64,000 bases of DNA from Deltaproteobacteria bacterium (GTDB lineage Bacteria; Myxococcota_A; UBA9042; PHBI01). A model generated the notes under the pieces. The model was not told where the DNA came from. It saw only the letters and a program-made list of their open reading frames with translations, and searched no databases. The position numbers and the translations under genes were made by a program. Below are positions 48,581-58,323 of the stretch, in pieces; position 1 is the stretch's first letter; each line of letters starts with the position of its first letter. The stretch lies in the NCBI GenBank assembly GCA_020632715.1, contig JACKFA010000002.1:1168501-1232500 (forward strand). The letters are read 5' to 3'.

Positions 48581-51106
48581 TCAGGGCGGCGGTGGCGCCG
48601 TCGCCGTCGGCGGGGTGACGCCCGGCGTGACGCTCGTAGGGGGCGTCGGCCCGCCGCCGAAGCCCCACGGCGTCTCCCGGGCGACGACCGAGAACCGGAG
48701 GACGCGCGCGCTCCGGTGCGCGAAGTCGACGTCCGCGCCGAGCCCGATGGGCACGAAGCGCTCGGCGGGCGCCTTCGCCTCGGTGTCGTACACGCCGACC
48801 GTCAGGACGTAGTCGCCGACCGGGAGCGGCTTCGACGGCTGGACGCGCGTCTTGTCGGCGATGTACTGGCCTGGCAGCCACTCGTTCGTCGGGCGGTGGC
48901 CGTTGACCGGGACGTGGTCGAAGTTCGTGAACGGCTTCGAGCCCGGCGACGTGCCGAAGATGTGCACGAAGAGCTGGAAGCGGTCGCCGAGCGCCTCGAG
49001 GCAGTGATAGTGGAGCGTCAGCTCGAGCGGATCACCCTGCTCGACGGTCGTCTTCGGGGCGTCGACGCCGACGAGCTCGAGCCGGGGCCCGAGCCACACG
49101 GCCATCGGCTTCTGGGGCGTCGGCGGGTGGTTCAGGACCTGCTCCGCCGCGAAGCGCTGGAAGTGCCGCTCGAAGCGGCCGTTGGCGTCCCGCTTCCAGG
49201 CCTCGAGCGCGGCGACCGCGCGGTCGACCTCGGCCGGCGTCACCTCCTTCGCCGCGACGAGGTCGCGCTTCTCCTCCGGGTCGGCCGCGAGGTCGAAGAC
49301 CTCCGGGGGCCGCCGATCGAAGTGGTAGATGGTCTTCCGGGAGCCCTCGCGCATCGCCATGCAGCGGTTCCGATACCAGCACGACGCGAAGACGCGCTCG
49401 TGCCCCGCGGCCGCGCGCACCGTCTCGCCCGGGTAGCCGCTCAGGACGTCGACGCCCACGAGGTCGAGGACGGTCGGCGCCACGTCGATGAGCTGCCGGA
49501 GGCCCTCCACGTGACTCCCGGGCGCGATGCCCGGGCCCGCCACGACGAAGGGCACGCGGAGCCCCTCCTCGTAGATGACCGTGTCGTGCTGCCGGCGCCC
49601 GTGCTCGTCGAAGCCCTCGCCGTGGTCGCCGACCACGATGACGACGGTGTCGTCGCGGTGCCCGAGGGCGTCGAGGCCGGCGAGGAGCTTCCCGAGGAAG
49701 CGGTCCGTGTAGTGAATGGCGTTCAGGTAGTCGTCGAGGAGCGGCTTCTCGGCGAAGATCCGCCGGTCGGCCGAGCGCGGGACGTTGTACTTGTGGTGCG
49801 AGGCGAGGGTCAGCACCGTCGCGAAGAAGGGCTTCCCCTGCCGCTCGCGCACCCAGTCGAGGAAGGGGTCGACGAGGGCGTCGTCCTCGTAGCCGAAGTA
49901 GCTCGAGAGCTCGTAGCTCGGCGCGAGCTGCTCCTTCGCGACGAGCCGCCCGAAGCCGAGGTTCTCGACGAGGCGGTCGCGCCGCTCGAAGTGCGCCGTC
50001 GCCGGCTGGAAGAAGGCGCTCTGGTAGCCGCGCTTCCCGAGGATCCGCGGCAGGCAGCGGACGGGCAGCCCCTCTGGGCCCGCCTCGGCGGAGCCCGTGT
50101 CGAGGATGGGGTAGATCCCGCAGAGGATGCTCGTGAGCGCCTTCGTCGTGTGCGTGACCGTCGTGTAGGCCGTGTCGACCACGGCGCCGCGGCGCGCGAG
50201 GGCGACGAGCTCGGGCGTCGTCTCGAGGTCGGGCTCGTAGACCGTCGTCGAGCGCGCGCGGGTCGACTCCATCACGACGATGAGGACGTTCGGCCGCGGC
50301 GGAGCGGCGCGGTCGGCGAGCTTCAGCGCGTCGGTCGTGTTGCCGGCGGGCCCGTCCGGGGCGCCCGATGTCGCGGCGAGCGAGGGCGCGCCGTCGTCGT
50401 CGCCGTCGAGGGCGTCCGCGACGAGGCTCGCGCAGACGGTGTCGCGGAGCGGCTCCGCGCGCCCGGGGAGGGTCCCCGTCGCGAGCGCGCCACCGGCAGC
50501 CGCGACCGCCACGAGCGCGACGGTGGGCCCGCCGACGCGCCGTGAGCGCCAGGTCGCCGGGGACGCCGCGCCGCGGGGGGCGTCGAGCGAGCGGAGCCAG
50601 CGCCGGCCGCCGAGCGCGAGCGGCAGCAGGTTCGAGAGCGCGATCGCGACCCCGCCGACGACCATGGGCGCGCTCACCTCGCTCGCGAGCACATTCGAGA
50701 GCGCCCCGAAGTGGGCGAGCGTGTAGCCGACGAGGTGCGCGTCGAGGAGCGAGCCGGTCGTCAGGAAGAAGACGTGCTCCGCGGCCACGAGCGCCGTCGC
50801 GAGCAAGAGGAGCACGTGCAGGAACGGCACCACCACGCGGCGGGCCACGCGCGGCAGGCGGTCGAGCGTGAAGGCCGTCGCGGCGAACAGGAGGACGCCG
50901 AAGACCAGATCGAGGCCGACGCCGACCGCCACGCCGCCAGGATCCACGCGCAGGAGCTTGTGCACCTTGCAGCCGATGAGCACGGCGAGAAACGGCCCGA
51001 TGAGCGCCGCGGCGTACCGCGCGGCGCCTGGCCGCGGCGGCGCGAGGAGCGACCTCGCGCGTGTCAGCGGGCCCTCGGCGGCCGCGTCCTCCCCCGTTCC
51101 GACCAT
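48581..51106 (-). CDS. Membrane sulfatase/phosphoglycerol-transferase-like protein (alkaline phosphatase superfamily)
   Basis: 841 residues. The N-terminal 240 residues carry about five or six membrane helices (ALIGPFLAVLIGCKV, VFGVLLFAATAFTL, VLLLLATALVAAEHVFFL). The periplasmic catalytic domain starts with NVLIVVMESTRA, then TTVTHTTKALTS with the likely nucleophile Thr, and later VGDHGEGFDEHGRRQHD with metal-binding Asp/His. This is the LTA-synthase/sulfatase fold. The last 170 residues form an extra beta domain and a Pro/Thr-rich tail. The substrate (sulfate ester, phosphoglycerol, phosphoethanolamine) cannot be decided. Confidence 0.82.
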   Translation of the reverse strand: MVGTGEDAAAEGPLTRARSLLAPPRPGAARYAAALIGPFLAVLIGCKVHKLLRVDPGGVAVGVGLDLVFGVLLFAATAFTLDRLPRVARRVVVPFLHVLLLLATALVAAEHVFFLTTGSLLDAHLVGYTLAHFGALSNVLASEVSAPMVVGGVAIALSNLLPLALGGRRWLRSLDAPRGAASPATWRSRRVGGPTVALVAVAAAGGALATGTLPGRAEPLRDTVCASLVADALDGDDDGAPSLAATSGAPDGPAGNTTDALKLADRAAPPRPNVLIVVMESTRARSTTVYEPDLETTPELVALARRGAVVDTAYTTVTHTTKALTSILCGIYPILDTGSAEAGPEGLPVRCLPRILGKRGYQSAFFQPATAHFERRDRLVENLGFGRLVAKEQLAPSYELSSYFGYEDDALVDPFLDWVRERQGKPFFATVLTLASHHKYNVPRSADRRIFAEKPLLDDYLNAIHYTDRFLGKLLAGLDALGHRDDTVVIVVGDHGEGFDEHGRRQHDTVIYEEGLRVPFVVAGPGIAPGSHVEGLRQLIDVAPTVLDLVGVDVLSGYPGETVRAAAGHERVFASCWYRNRCMAMREGSRKTIYHFDRRPPEVFDLAADPEEKRDLVAAKEVTPAEVDRAVAALEAWKRDANGRFERHFQRFAAEQVLNHPPTPQKPMAVWLGPRLELVGVDAPKTTVEQGDPLELTLHYHCLEALGDRFQLFVHIFGTSPGSKPFTNFDHVPVNGHRPTNEWLPGQYIADKTRVQPSKPLPVGDYVLTVGVYDTEAKAPAERFVPIGLGADVDFAHRSARVLRFSVVARETPWGFGGGPTPPTSVTPGVTPPTATAPPPP

Positions 51107-51170
51107 CCCTCGCTTATGGGCGTACGGCGGGCTCGACGCAAGCAGCTTCGCGCGGTGTCTCCGTCCGCGA

Positions 51171-54100
51171 TCACCCGTCGCCGACGAGCGCGACGAGCTC
51201 CTCCTTGAGCGGGCCGTCGAGCATCAGCGGCGCGAGCCGGTCGAGCGCGGCCGCGGCGGCCCCGCGATCGCCCGCGGCCACACACGCGCGGACGCGCATC
51301 TCGAGGAGCTCCGGGTCGTCGCCTGCGAGCCGGAGCCCGTTCTCGACGACGTCCGCCGCGAGCTGCGCGCGCCCGCCCGCGAGGTACTGCTCGGCCGCGT
51401 CGCGGAGCGCCGCCGCCGCGCGCCGTCGCGCCGTGCCCGGCTCCGTGCCCGAGAACTCCGCGTCCTCCCACGCCTCGGCCTTGCGCTCGTAGAGCTCGGC
51501 GAGCTCGATGAAGCGATCGTCGCTGATGAGGCGGGCGCGCACGCGCTCGAAGATCTCGCCGTCGAGCGGGCGCCAGAGGAGGTAGCGGCGCCAGTGCTCG
51601 AGCGCGGCGTCGTGCAGGCGGAGGTGGTCGGCGAGGACGTGCCCGAGCTCGCGCAGGTAGGTGACGGACTTCTCCGCGTCGAACACCGCCTCGAGCAGGC
51701 GCTCGAGCGTGCGGGCGCGCGCCTCGTGATCGTCGAGCGTGCGCAGCACCTCGACGAGCGTCTCGAGGGCCGTCACGTAGTGCGGGTCGATCGCGAGCGC
51801 GGCCTCGAGCGCCGCCCGCGCGCCGGGGGCGTCACTGTTTCGGAGCCGGTCGTCGGCCTTCCGCATGGCCGCCTCGAGCGCCTCGCCCTCGCGCACGCGC
51901 TGCGCGAGGGTCGCCTCGGCGGCGGACTGCGCCGGGGGAGCGCTCGTGACCACGTCGCCCGCGTCGTCGTCGCTCGTCGCCGTGACGGCGCCGCCGCCGC
52001 CGAGCTCGCCGACGAGCGGTGGTCCTTCGCGCCAGAACGGCGCCGTCTTGTCGCCGCGGACCCGCGGCGCGAGGTCCTCGATGGGGCGCGTATGGCTCGT
52101 GCCGGCCGCGGCCGCCCGCGTCGTGCCCATCGGCGCGACGTCGTCGTGCTCGGGCGCGGCACCGAGCTCGCTCGCCGGCTGCGGCCGCGCGCTCGGACGC
52201 GGCGTCGCGCCGCGCGGGATCCCGGCGACGAGGCGCGTCTCCCCGGAGCGAGGCTCCGACGGCCTCATGAACGACTCGACCCCCGCGCGCGCAGGCGGCG
52301 CCTCGAACTCCTGCGTGTCGGTCACCGGCGCGCCCGTGCGGCCCGTCGTCACCGGGAGGCGCCCCCCCTGGCGCGGAGCCGGCTCGGCGGTCGCCGGGCC
52401 GCGCTGCGGCGTCGCGAGCCGCGCGCGCAGGAGCCCCTCGAGCTCGCGCGCCGGCACGTGGTCGGCCGCGTCCGCGAGGAGCCTCTCGAGGGCCGCGAGG
52501 GCCTCGACGTCTCGCCCCACGTCCGCGAGGCGAACGGCCGTCGCGTAGCTCACCTCGGGCGAGCGCGCCGCCGCGTCCGCGGCCGACGGCTTCGGCAGGA
52601 GCCCGAGCCGCTGCTTCAGCGCGATGACCCGCGGATCCGCGTTCGTCTCGGGGGGGAGCCGGGCGAGGGTGGCGCGCGCCTGCCCGGGGGCGTCGAGCCC
52701 GTCGAGCTGGAGCTCGGCGAGGCGGATTCGGGCCTCGTTGCGCGCGTGGTCGTCGGGGTGGAGCGACTCGATGCGAGACAGCACGCGGATGAGCGCGATC
52801 CCCTGCTGCAGCCGCTCGAGCGCCTCGCGGTAGAGCGAGAGCGCCTCGAGGTGGCGCGGCGCGAGCGTGACCGCCTCCTCGAGGAAGGGGCGCGCCTGCT
52901 CGGGGTCGGCGAGCTCGCGCAGCGCCACGCGCCCGATGCGGAGGAGCAGCGCCACGCGCTCGGCGGGGTCGCGCTTCTTCGGGAGGCGCACGCGGCAGAG
53001 GTCCTGGTGCTTCGGCCACATGCCGAACTCGGCGTAGAGCGCGAGCAGGCGCTCGGCGGCCTCGTTGGCGTCGGGGCCGTCGTTCGCCTCGTCGAGCGAC
53101 GACTCGTAGGGCGAGATGGCGTCCCACCCGAGGCCGAGCGACTCGTAGATCCGCCCGACGCGCGCGAGGATCCGGGCCCGACCCGCGCCCGAGGGCACGC
53201 GGCGGGCGCTCTGCGCGAGCTTGTTCACGAGGAGCTCGCGCTCGCCCAGGTCGGGGGTGCAGCGCTCGATGAGGTCGAGCGCCTCGCCGTTGTGTGGCTC
53301 GGCCTCGAGCACGCCGAACGTGATCTCGAGGGCGCGCTCCGTCTTCCCGCGCGCGAGCAGGGCCTTCGCGCGCAGGACGTCGGCCTCGGCGGCGTGCTTG
53401 CTCGCCGGCGGCACGGCCTCGAGGTGGCGCTCGACGAGCACCGGCTCGCCCGCGTCGAGCGCGAGCTGCGCGAGGGCGAGGGCGTCCGCCGGGGCGACCG
53501 GGTCGAGGTCGATCGCGCGCCAGAGCACGCGCTTCGTCTTGCCGGAGTCGCCGAGGCGGTCGAGTGCCAGGCGCCCGAGGCGCTCGATGACGCGCACGAC
53601 GTGGCCCGTGTCCGTCGCGGGCACGGAGCGCAGCGCGCCCTCGAGGATCCGCACGGCCTCGGCGGGATCGTCGTTCTTCTCCTCCACCTCGGCGAGCGCG
53701 AGCTGCGCCTCGAGGTCGGTCGGGCTCGCGTCGAGGACGACCCGCAGGAAGACGCGCGCGTCCTCGGCCTGGCCGCGCTCGAGGGCGTGGCGGGCGAGGC
53801 GGAGCCCGGCGTCGCGCGTGCGCTGCTGCGAGCGCGCGGCGAAGAGGAGGCGCTTGTAGAGGGGGAGGGTGGCCCGCACGTCGCCCTCGGCCTCCGAGAG
53901 CGTGATGAGCGCCTCGAGGGCCTCCTCGTGGTCGGGCGAGCGCTCGAGCACGCGCTGGAGGGCCTGCCGCGCCTCCTTGTGGGCGGTCTCGCGGAGGATC
54001 TCGGCGACGCTCAGGTCGGCGGCGGTGGCGTCCTCGCGATCGCCGGGCCCGGTGAGGATGCCGGCGAGCCGCTCGAGCTGCATCGCGGCCTCCTCGCGCC

Positions 54101-55169
54101 GCCCGCGGCCGAGCGCGATGGAGGCGAGGCCGCAGAGGGCGGGCTCGTACTCGGGCGAGACGCGGAGGAGGTCCTTGCAGACGCGCTCGCCCTCGTCGAA
54201 CAGGATCGGCTGCGACGCGGCGATGCCGATGAGGCGCTCGGCGAGGAAGCCGGGCTGCGGCGGGCCGTCGAGGGCGCGGTAGACCTCGGCGAGGGCCTCG
54301 CGGATCTGGCGCTGCCCGAGGAGGCGGTCGACCTGGCCGTGGTGGCGCTTGAGCTCGAGGTCCTCGACGAAGCGCTCGAACGCGCCGCGGAGGCCCTGGT
54401 CCTCCATGGCCTCGAGGGAGAGGAGCCGCCCGTAGTCGGCGGCCTCGCTGACGAAGCGCGCGACGAGCTGCCCGGCGCGGAGCTCGACGCCGCGGGCCCG
54501 GAGGCGCGACAGGTCCGGGAGCTTCCAGCCGAGGGCGGACAGCGCCCACGCGAGCGCGGGCCGGACCAGGCGGATCCGCGCGGTCGTGAGCGTGCGGTCG
54601 ACGATGAGCTCCTTCGGGAGGAGGTCGATGACGCGCCCGGCGAGGACGGGCCACGGCTCGGTGACGTTGCCGTAGACGCGCACCTGGAAGAGCGAGAGCA
54701 CGAGCGTCGGCTCGTCGTCGTCGCCCGAGGGCTGGCCGTCCGCGATGACGCGGGCGCGGACGGTGTAGCGGGCGCCGTGGCGCGTGCGCCCGGAGAGCAC
54801 GAGGGTGTCGTCGTGGGCGGTGCCGCCGATGCGGCCGCCCGAGACACGGTGGAGCCAGTCGAGGAGCGCGCGCGCGTCGACGGCGATCTCGAGGAGCTCG
54901 GCGTCGCCGCGGTGGTGGCGGAAGCGCTCGATCCCCTCGCGGAAGTCGAAGGGGAAGCTCACGTGCGGCAGGAAGATGACGAGCTCGGTGAGCTCGGCGC
55001 CGCCGGGGAGCGGCGCGCCCTGGAGCACGATCGCGACGCGGCGCCCCTCGACGCGGAGGCTCCACACGGGGCCGCGGAGGACGGTCTGCCCCCCGACGGG
55101 GGCCATCCCGGCGGCGGCGGCGTTCCCGGGAGGTGCCGGGGTGAGGAGGTTCGAGGTCACTCGTTCCAC
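51171..55169 (-). CDS. Giant TPR-repeat protein
   Basis: 1332 residues; start is GTG at 55169 (a GTG at 55157 is also possible, no clear ribosome site). Residues 1-220 are a distinct beta-rich domain (VWSLRVEGRRVAIVLQGAPL, ELVIFLPHVSFPFDFREG). From about 270 come many TPR units (EALAEVYRALDGPPQPGFLA, ALCGLASIALGRGRREEA, AFLRVVLDASPTDLEAQLAL). A Pro/Arg/Gly-rich spacer near 930-1090 is followed by a final TPR block. It is a cytoplasmic scaffold; partners unknown. No signal peptide. Confidence 0.78.
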   Translation of the reverse strand: MERVTSNLLTPAPPGNAAAAGMAPVGGQTVLRGPVWSLRVEGRRVAIVLQGAPLPGGAELTELVIFLPHVSFPFDFREGIERFRHHRGDAELLEIAVDARALLDWLHRVSGGRIGGTAHDDTLVLSGRTRHGARYTVRARVIADGQPSGDDDEPTLVLSLFQVRVYGNVTEPWPVLAGRVIDLLPKELIVDRTLTTARIRLVRPALAWALSALGWKLPDLSRLRARGVELRAGQLVARFVSEAADYGRLLSLEAMEDQGLRGAFERFVEDLELKRHHGQVDRLLGQRQIREALAEVYRALDGPPQPGFLAERLIGIAASQPILFDEGERVCKDLLRVSPEYEPALCGLASIALGRGRREEAAMQLERLAGILTGPGDREDATAADLSVAEILRETAHKEARQALQRVLERSPDHEEALEALITLSEAEGDVRATLPLYKRLLFAARSQQRTRDAGLRLARHALERGQAEDARVFLRVVLDASPTDLEAQLALAEVEEKNDDPAEAVRILEGALRSVPATDTGHVVRVIERLGRLALDRLGDSGKTKRVLWRAIDLDPVAPADALALAQLALDAGEPVLVERHLEAVPPASKHAAEADVLRAKALLARGKTERALEITFGVLEAEPHNGEALDLIERCTPDLGERELLVNKLAQSARRVPSGAGRARILARVGRIYESLGLGWDAISPYESSLDEANDGPDANEAAERLLALYAEFGMWPKHQDLCRVRLPKKRDPAERVALLLRIGRVALRELADPEQARPFLEEAVTLAPRHLEALSLYREALERLQQGIALIRVLSRIESLHPDDHARNEARIRLAELQLDGLDAPGQARATLARLPPETNADPRVIALKQRLGLLPKPSAADAAARSPEVSYATAVRLADVGRDVEALAALERLLADAADHVPARELEGLLRARLATPQRGPATAEPAPRQGGRLPVTTGRTGAPVTDTQEFEAPPARAGVESFMRPSEPRSGETRLVAGIPRGATPRPSARPQPASELGAAPEHDDVAPMGTTRAAAAGTSHTRPIEDLAPRVRGDKTAPFWREGPPLVGELGGGGAVTATSDDDAGDVVTSAPPAQSAAEATLAQRVREGEALEAAMRKADDRLRNSDAPGARAALEAALAIDPHYVTALETLVEVLRTLDDHEARARTLERLLEAVFDAEKSVTYLRELGHVLADHLRLHDAALEHWRRYLLWRPLDGEIFERVRARLISDDRFIELAELYERKAEAWEDAEFSGTEPGTARRRAAAALRDAAEQYLAGGRAQLAADVVENGLRLAGDDPELLEMRVRACVAAGDRGAAAAALDRLAPLMLDGPLKEELVALVGDG

Positions 55170-55252
55170 TATAGCGGGGTCGCGGCGAGGGCGCGAGACG
55201 CGCCCCCCGCTGGTGGTATCCCAAAGGCTGCGGGACTGCTACATTCCCGCGC

Positions 55253-56623
55253 ATGCTCCGCCCGTCACAGCGGCTCGTCGCCGCGCGCCGCCTCGGGTGC
55301 GCGGCGGCGCTCGCCCTCGCGGCGCTCGCGGCCGGCGGCGCCCCGGCGCGGGCGTCGACGTTCGACACCTACGGCTTCAGCGCGCGCGCCATCGCGATGG
55401 GCAACGCGCTCGTCGCGAGCGGCCTCCACTACGACGCGGTCTACTACAACCCGGCGAACCTGCTCCTCCGGAAGCGCACGCACTTCGGGATGGGGCTCCG
55501 CCTCGTCGCCCCCTCGCTCGACGTGACCCCGGCCGGCGGAGACTTCGCGCGCCTCGAGCCGAGCACCTCGTCCGGCTTCTACTTCGCCATGGCGACGCCG
55601 CTCTCGGGCGTCTTCGACGACAAGGTCGGCTTCGGGCTCGCGCTCTACCACCCGCTCACGAGCGGCACGCGCGTCGAGTCCATCGACCCGAAGACCCCCT
55701 ACTTCTACCGCTACCAGAACCTCCCGGACAAGCTCGTCTTCGCGGCGTCCCTGGCCGTCGAGCCCGTCGAGTGGCTGCGCGTCGGCGTCGGCGCGCAGGT
55801 CCTCGCCGCCTTCGACGGCGACGTCATCGCCTCGCTCTCCCTCGCCGAGGGCCGCTTCACGCGCGAGGAGATCGACCTCTCCGTGCGCCCCGCCGTGAGC
55901 TCGATGCTCGGCCTCTCCGTCGGCCCCCTCGAGGGGCTCCGCCTCGGCGTCGCCTACCGCCACGCCCTCGAGCTCGACTACGAGCTGCCCGTCCGCGTCA
56001 CCATCGAGGGCGTCGGCGACCTCGACGTCCTCGTCCGCGGCACGAGCCTCTACACGCCGAACCAGCTCGCCGTCGGCGTCAGCTGGGAGAGCGCCCCGGC
56101 CCCCGAGGTCGGCGTCACCATCGAGGCCGGCATCACCTGGGAGGAGTGGCACCTCGCGCCCCCCGCGGGCGCCCTCTTCCTCCTGACCATCGACGACTCG
56201 CAGGTGCGCCCGCCGACCGACCCGCAGGACGCCCCCGAGGCCATCATCGACGTCAGCGCCGCGCCCATCCCGCTCGGCGCGCGCGACACGGTCACGCCGC
56301 GCGTCGGCGCCGAGTGGCGCATCGACGACACGTGGACCGTGCGCGCGGGCTGGTTCTGGCGCCCGACGCCGCTCCCGCGCCCGATCTACCAGGGCAACAC
56401 CCTCGACGCCTCCGCGCACGTCGTGAGCCTCGGCGGGAGCGTCGCGTTCGGCGACCCGCTCGGCGTCACCTCGAACCCGCTCCTCCTCGACCTCACGGCA
56501 CAGCTCACGCGGCTGTCGACGCGCGCCGTCGAGAAGGCCCCCGGCTTCGAGCCCGAGGGCGCCTACACCTTCGGCGGCACGATCTGGCAGGTCATGATCG
56601 ACCTCCGCCACGACTACCTGTGA
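55253..56623 (+). CDS. FadL/OMPP1-type outer-membrane transporter
   Basis: 456 residues. Signal peptide (AALALAALAAGGAPARA) then the FadL-family start TFDTYGFSARAIAMGNALVAS and VYYNPANLLL. The rest is a beta-barrel with alternating strands (FGLALYHPLTSGTRVE, LKVGLAYRHALELDYELP-like segments) ending in Leu (DLRHDYL). The family passes long-chain fatty acids or other hydrophobic substrates across the outer membrane. Start ATG at 55253 lies 83 bp from the divergent TPR gene; TGCTACATT just before it may be an extended -10. Confidence 0.85.
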   Translation: MLRPSQRLVAARRLGCAAALALAALAAGGAPARASTFDTYGFSARAIAMGNALVASGLHYDAVYYNPANLLLRKRTHFGMGLRLVAPSLDVTPAGGDFARLEPSTSSGFYFAMATPLSGVFDDKVGFGLALYHPLTSGTRVESIDPKTPYFYRYQNLPDKLVFAASLAVEPVEWLRVGVGAQVLAAFDGDVIASLSLAEGRFTREEIDLSVRPAVSSMLGLSVGPLEGLRLGVAYRHALELDYELPVRVTIEGVGDLDVLVRGTSLYTPNQLAVGVSWESAPAPEVGVTIEAGITWEEWHLAPPAGALFLLTIDDSQVRPPTDPQDAPEAIIDVSAAPIPLGARDTVTPRVGAEWRIDDTWTVRAGWFWRPTPLPRPIYQGNTLDASAHVVSLGGSVAFGDPLGVTSNPLLLDLTAQLTRLSTRAVEKAPGFEPEGAYTFGGTIWQVMIDLRHDYL

Positions 56624-56805
56624 CGGCGATCCCCGGGATCGTCGTCGCGGCAGAACTCCGCCTGCATCCACACGAGCTGGCCGCGCCCGAGCGGCACCGG
56701 GATGGCCTCGGCGCGCGGGATCGTCGCGCCGCTCACGAAGCAGGTGACCATGTCGTTCGCGGGCTCGACGCCGGCTTCGCGGTTGTCGTTGGCGGGTTCT
56801 TCCAT
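56614..56805 (-). CDS. Small hypothetical protein with CFVSG...C motif
   Basis: 63 residues from the ATG at 56803-56805, with GGAG in front; the longer frame upstream is Arg-rich noise. The core CFVSGATIPRAEAIPVPLGRGQLVW-MQAEFCRDD looks like a real conserved small domain with two Cys, perhaps metal-binding. Its 3' end overlaps the 3' end of the convergent FadL gene by 10 bp. Existence is moderately supported only. Confidence 0.45.
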   Translation of the reverse strand: MEEPANDNREAGVEPANDMVTCFVSGATIPRAEAIPVPLGRGQLVWMQAEFCRDDDPGDRRHR

Positions 56806-56990
56806 GGGTCGCTCCAGGCGGGGGGTGACAGGGCGCCTGAGCAAGCGCTGTGCCAGTCCCCGCCGGCGTCGTCGGGCCGTCGCCCGCGCGAGGGCCCTGG
56901 CGCGCGCGTCGTCCTGCCGGGGTACACGTCCTCCACGGCGCGGAACCATCGCGCTTTACGGCACCCGCGAAGGTGGTTAGCTTCCGCCCC

Positions 56991-58208
56991 GTGAACGAGG
57001 CCGAACGAGAGCGCGAGCAGCGCGTGACGCAGGCGGCAGGCGCCTTCCGGCGCGGCCAGATGGTCCTCGTGCGGGACGACCGCGCGCCGCAGCGCGGCGG
57101 CGTCCTCGTCTCGGCCGCCGAGCGCACGAGCGACGACGTCGTCAACTTCATGGCCGCCCACGGGCGCGGTCTCGTGAGCCTCGCGCTCATGCCCGACCGC
57201 CTCGAGCGCCTCGGGCTCGCCCCCGTGAGCCCCGACAGGGGCCTCGCGCGCGAGCGCTACACGGCCTCCATCGAGGCGAAGCGCGGCGTGTCGACCGGGA
57301 TCAGCGCGCTCGACCGCGCGCGCACCATCCACGTCGCGGCGAACCCGCAGAGCCGCCCCGAGGACATCGTCACCCCGGGGCACGTCTTCCCCGCCGCCGC
57401 CGAGCCCGACGGGCTCATCGTGCGCGCCGGCTGGGCCGAGGCCGCGGTCGACCTCGCGCGCCTCGCCGGGATGCAGCCCGCGGGCGCGTTCTGCGCCGTC
57501 CTCGACGACGCGGGCGAGGTCACGACGGGGGCCGCGCTCGCGGACTTCGCACGCACTCACGGCCTCGTGACCGTGACGATCGGCGAGCTCATCGATCACC
57601 GCATGGCGAGCGAGTCGTTCGTCACGCAGCAGAACCAGGCGCTCCTGCCGACCGCGCACGGCGACTTCATCGTGCGGGTCTTCGAGAACGGCCTCACGGG
57701 CCGGCAGCACCTCGCGCTCTCGTGCGGCGAGATCCGCACCGGCGAGCCCGTGCTCGTGCGCCTCCACAGCGAGTGCCTGACGGGCGACGTGTTCGGGTCG
57801 CGCCGCTGCGACTGCGGCGCCCAGCTCGACCGCGCGCTCGCCGCCATCCACGCCGAGGGGCGCGGCGTCGTGCTCTACCTGCGGCAGGAGGGGCGCGGCA
57901 TCGGCCTCGCGAACAAGGTGCGCGCCTACTCGCTGCAGGACGCGGGCCGCGACACCGTCGAGGCGAACGTGGAGCTCGGGCTCCCCATCGACCAGCGCGA
58001 CTACGGCGTCGCCGCGCAGATGCTGCACGCCCTCGGCGTCGCGCGCGTGCGCCTCATGACGAACAACCCCGAGAAGATCGACGGGCTCGTCGCGGCCGGC
58101 GTCGAGGTCGTCTCGCGCGAGCCGCTCGAGGTCGCCCCGGGGGCGGCCAACCGCGCCTACCTCGAGACGAAGAAGCACAAGCTCGGGCACCTCCTCGACG
58201 AGGTGTAG
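56991..58208 (+). CDS. ribBA: RibBA-like protein: GTP cyclohydrolase II with a degenerate DHBP-synthase domain
   Basis: 405 residues from the GTG at 56991. The C-terminal GTP cyclohydrolase II is intact: zinc cysteines in HSECLTGDVFGSRRCDCG, RQEGRGIGLANK, and LMTNNPEKIDGL. It makes the first riboflavin precursor from GTP. The N-terminal DHBP-synthase fold is recognisable (FMAAHGRGLVSLAL, STGISALDRARTI, TPGHVFPAA), but the metal/catalytic loop REnEGD reads DDRAPQRGG, and the GHTEA histidine is Trp (RAGWAEAAVDL). The 3,4-DHBP half is therefore probably inactive and a separate RibB is expected elsewhere. Confidence 0.88.
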   Translation: MNEAEREREQRVTQAAGAFRRGQMVLVRDDRAPQRGGVLVSAAERTSDDVVNFMAAHGRGLVSLALMPDRLERLGLAPVSPDRGLARERYTASIEAKRGVSTGISALDRARTIHVAANPQSRPEDIVTPGHVFPAAAEPDGLIVRAGWAEAAVDLARLAGMQPAGAFCAVLDDAGEVTTGAALADFARTHGLVTVTIGELIDHRMASESFVTQQNQALLPTAHGDFIVRVFENGLTGRQHLALSCGEIRTGEPVLVRLHSECLTGDVFGSRRCDCGAQLDRALAAIHAEGRGVVLYLRQEGRGIGLANKVRAYSLQDAGRDTVEANVELGLPIDQRDYGVAAQMLHALGVARVRLMTNNPEKIDGLVAAGVEVVSREPLEVAPGAANRAYLETKKHKLGHLLDEV

Positions 58209-58243
58209 AGGCGCGTCACGGCGGGCTCGCCGGCGCGGCGTGA

Positions 58244-58262
58244 GTGTGCAGGAAGTGCACAC
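58244..58262. terminator. Hairpin between convergent ribBA and tmk
   Basis: Perfect 7-bp stem GTGTGCA/TGCACAC with loop GGAAG, followed by the palindrome CACCCGGGTG. It lies between two convergent genes. No T-run is present on either side, so a Rho-independent terminator is doubtful; a protein-binding site is the alternative. Confidence 0.35.
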
Positions 58263-58323
58263 CCGGGTGAAAAGGTGCTCACCGGCTTGACACCCCCCGC
58301 GCCCCGGTGCGCAGGGCGGGGCG

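Noticed and set aside
50868..55526. 1552-residue open frame opposite the TPR gene
   Set aside because: Biased Arg/Glu/Ala/Val composition with no motif; the minus-strand TPR frame has repeated structure and periodicity.
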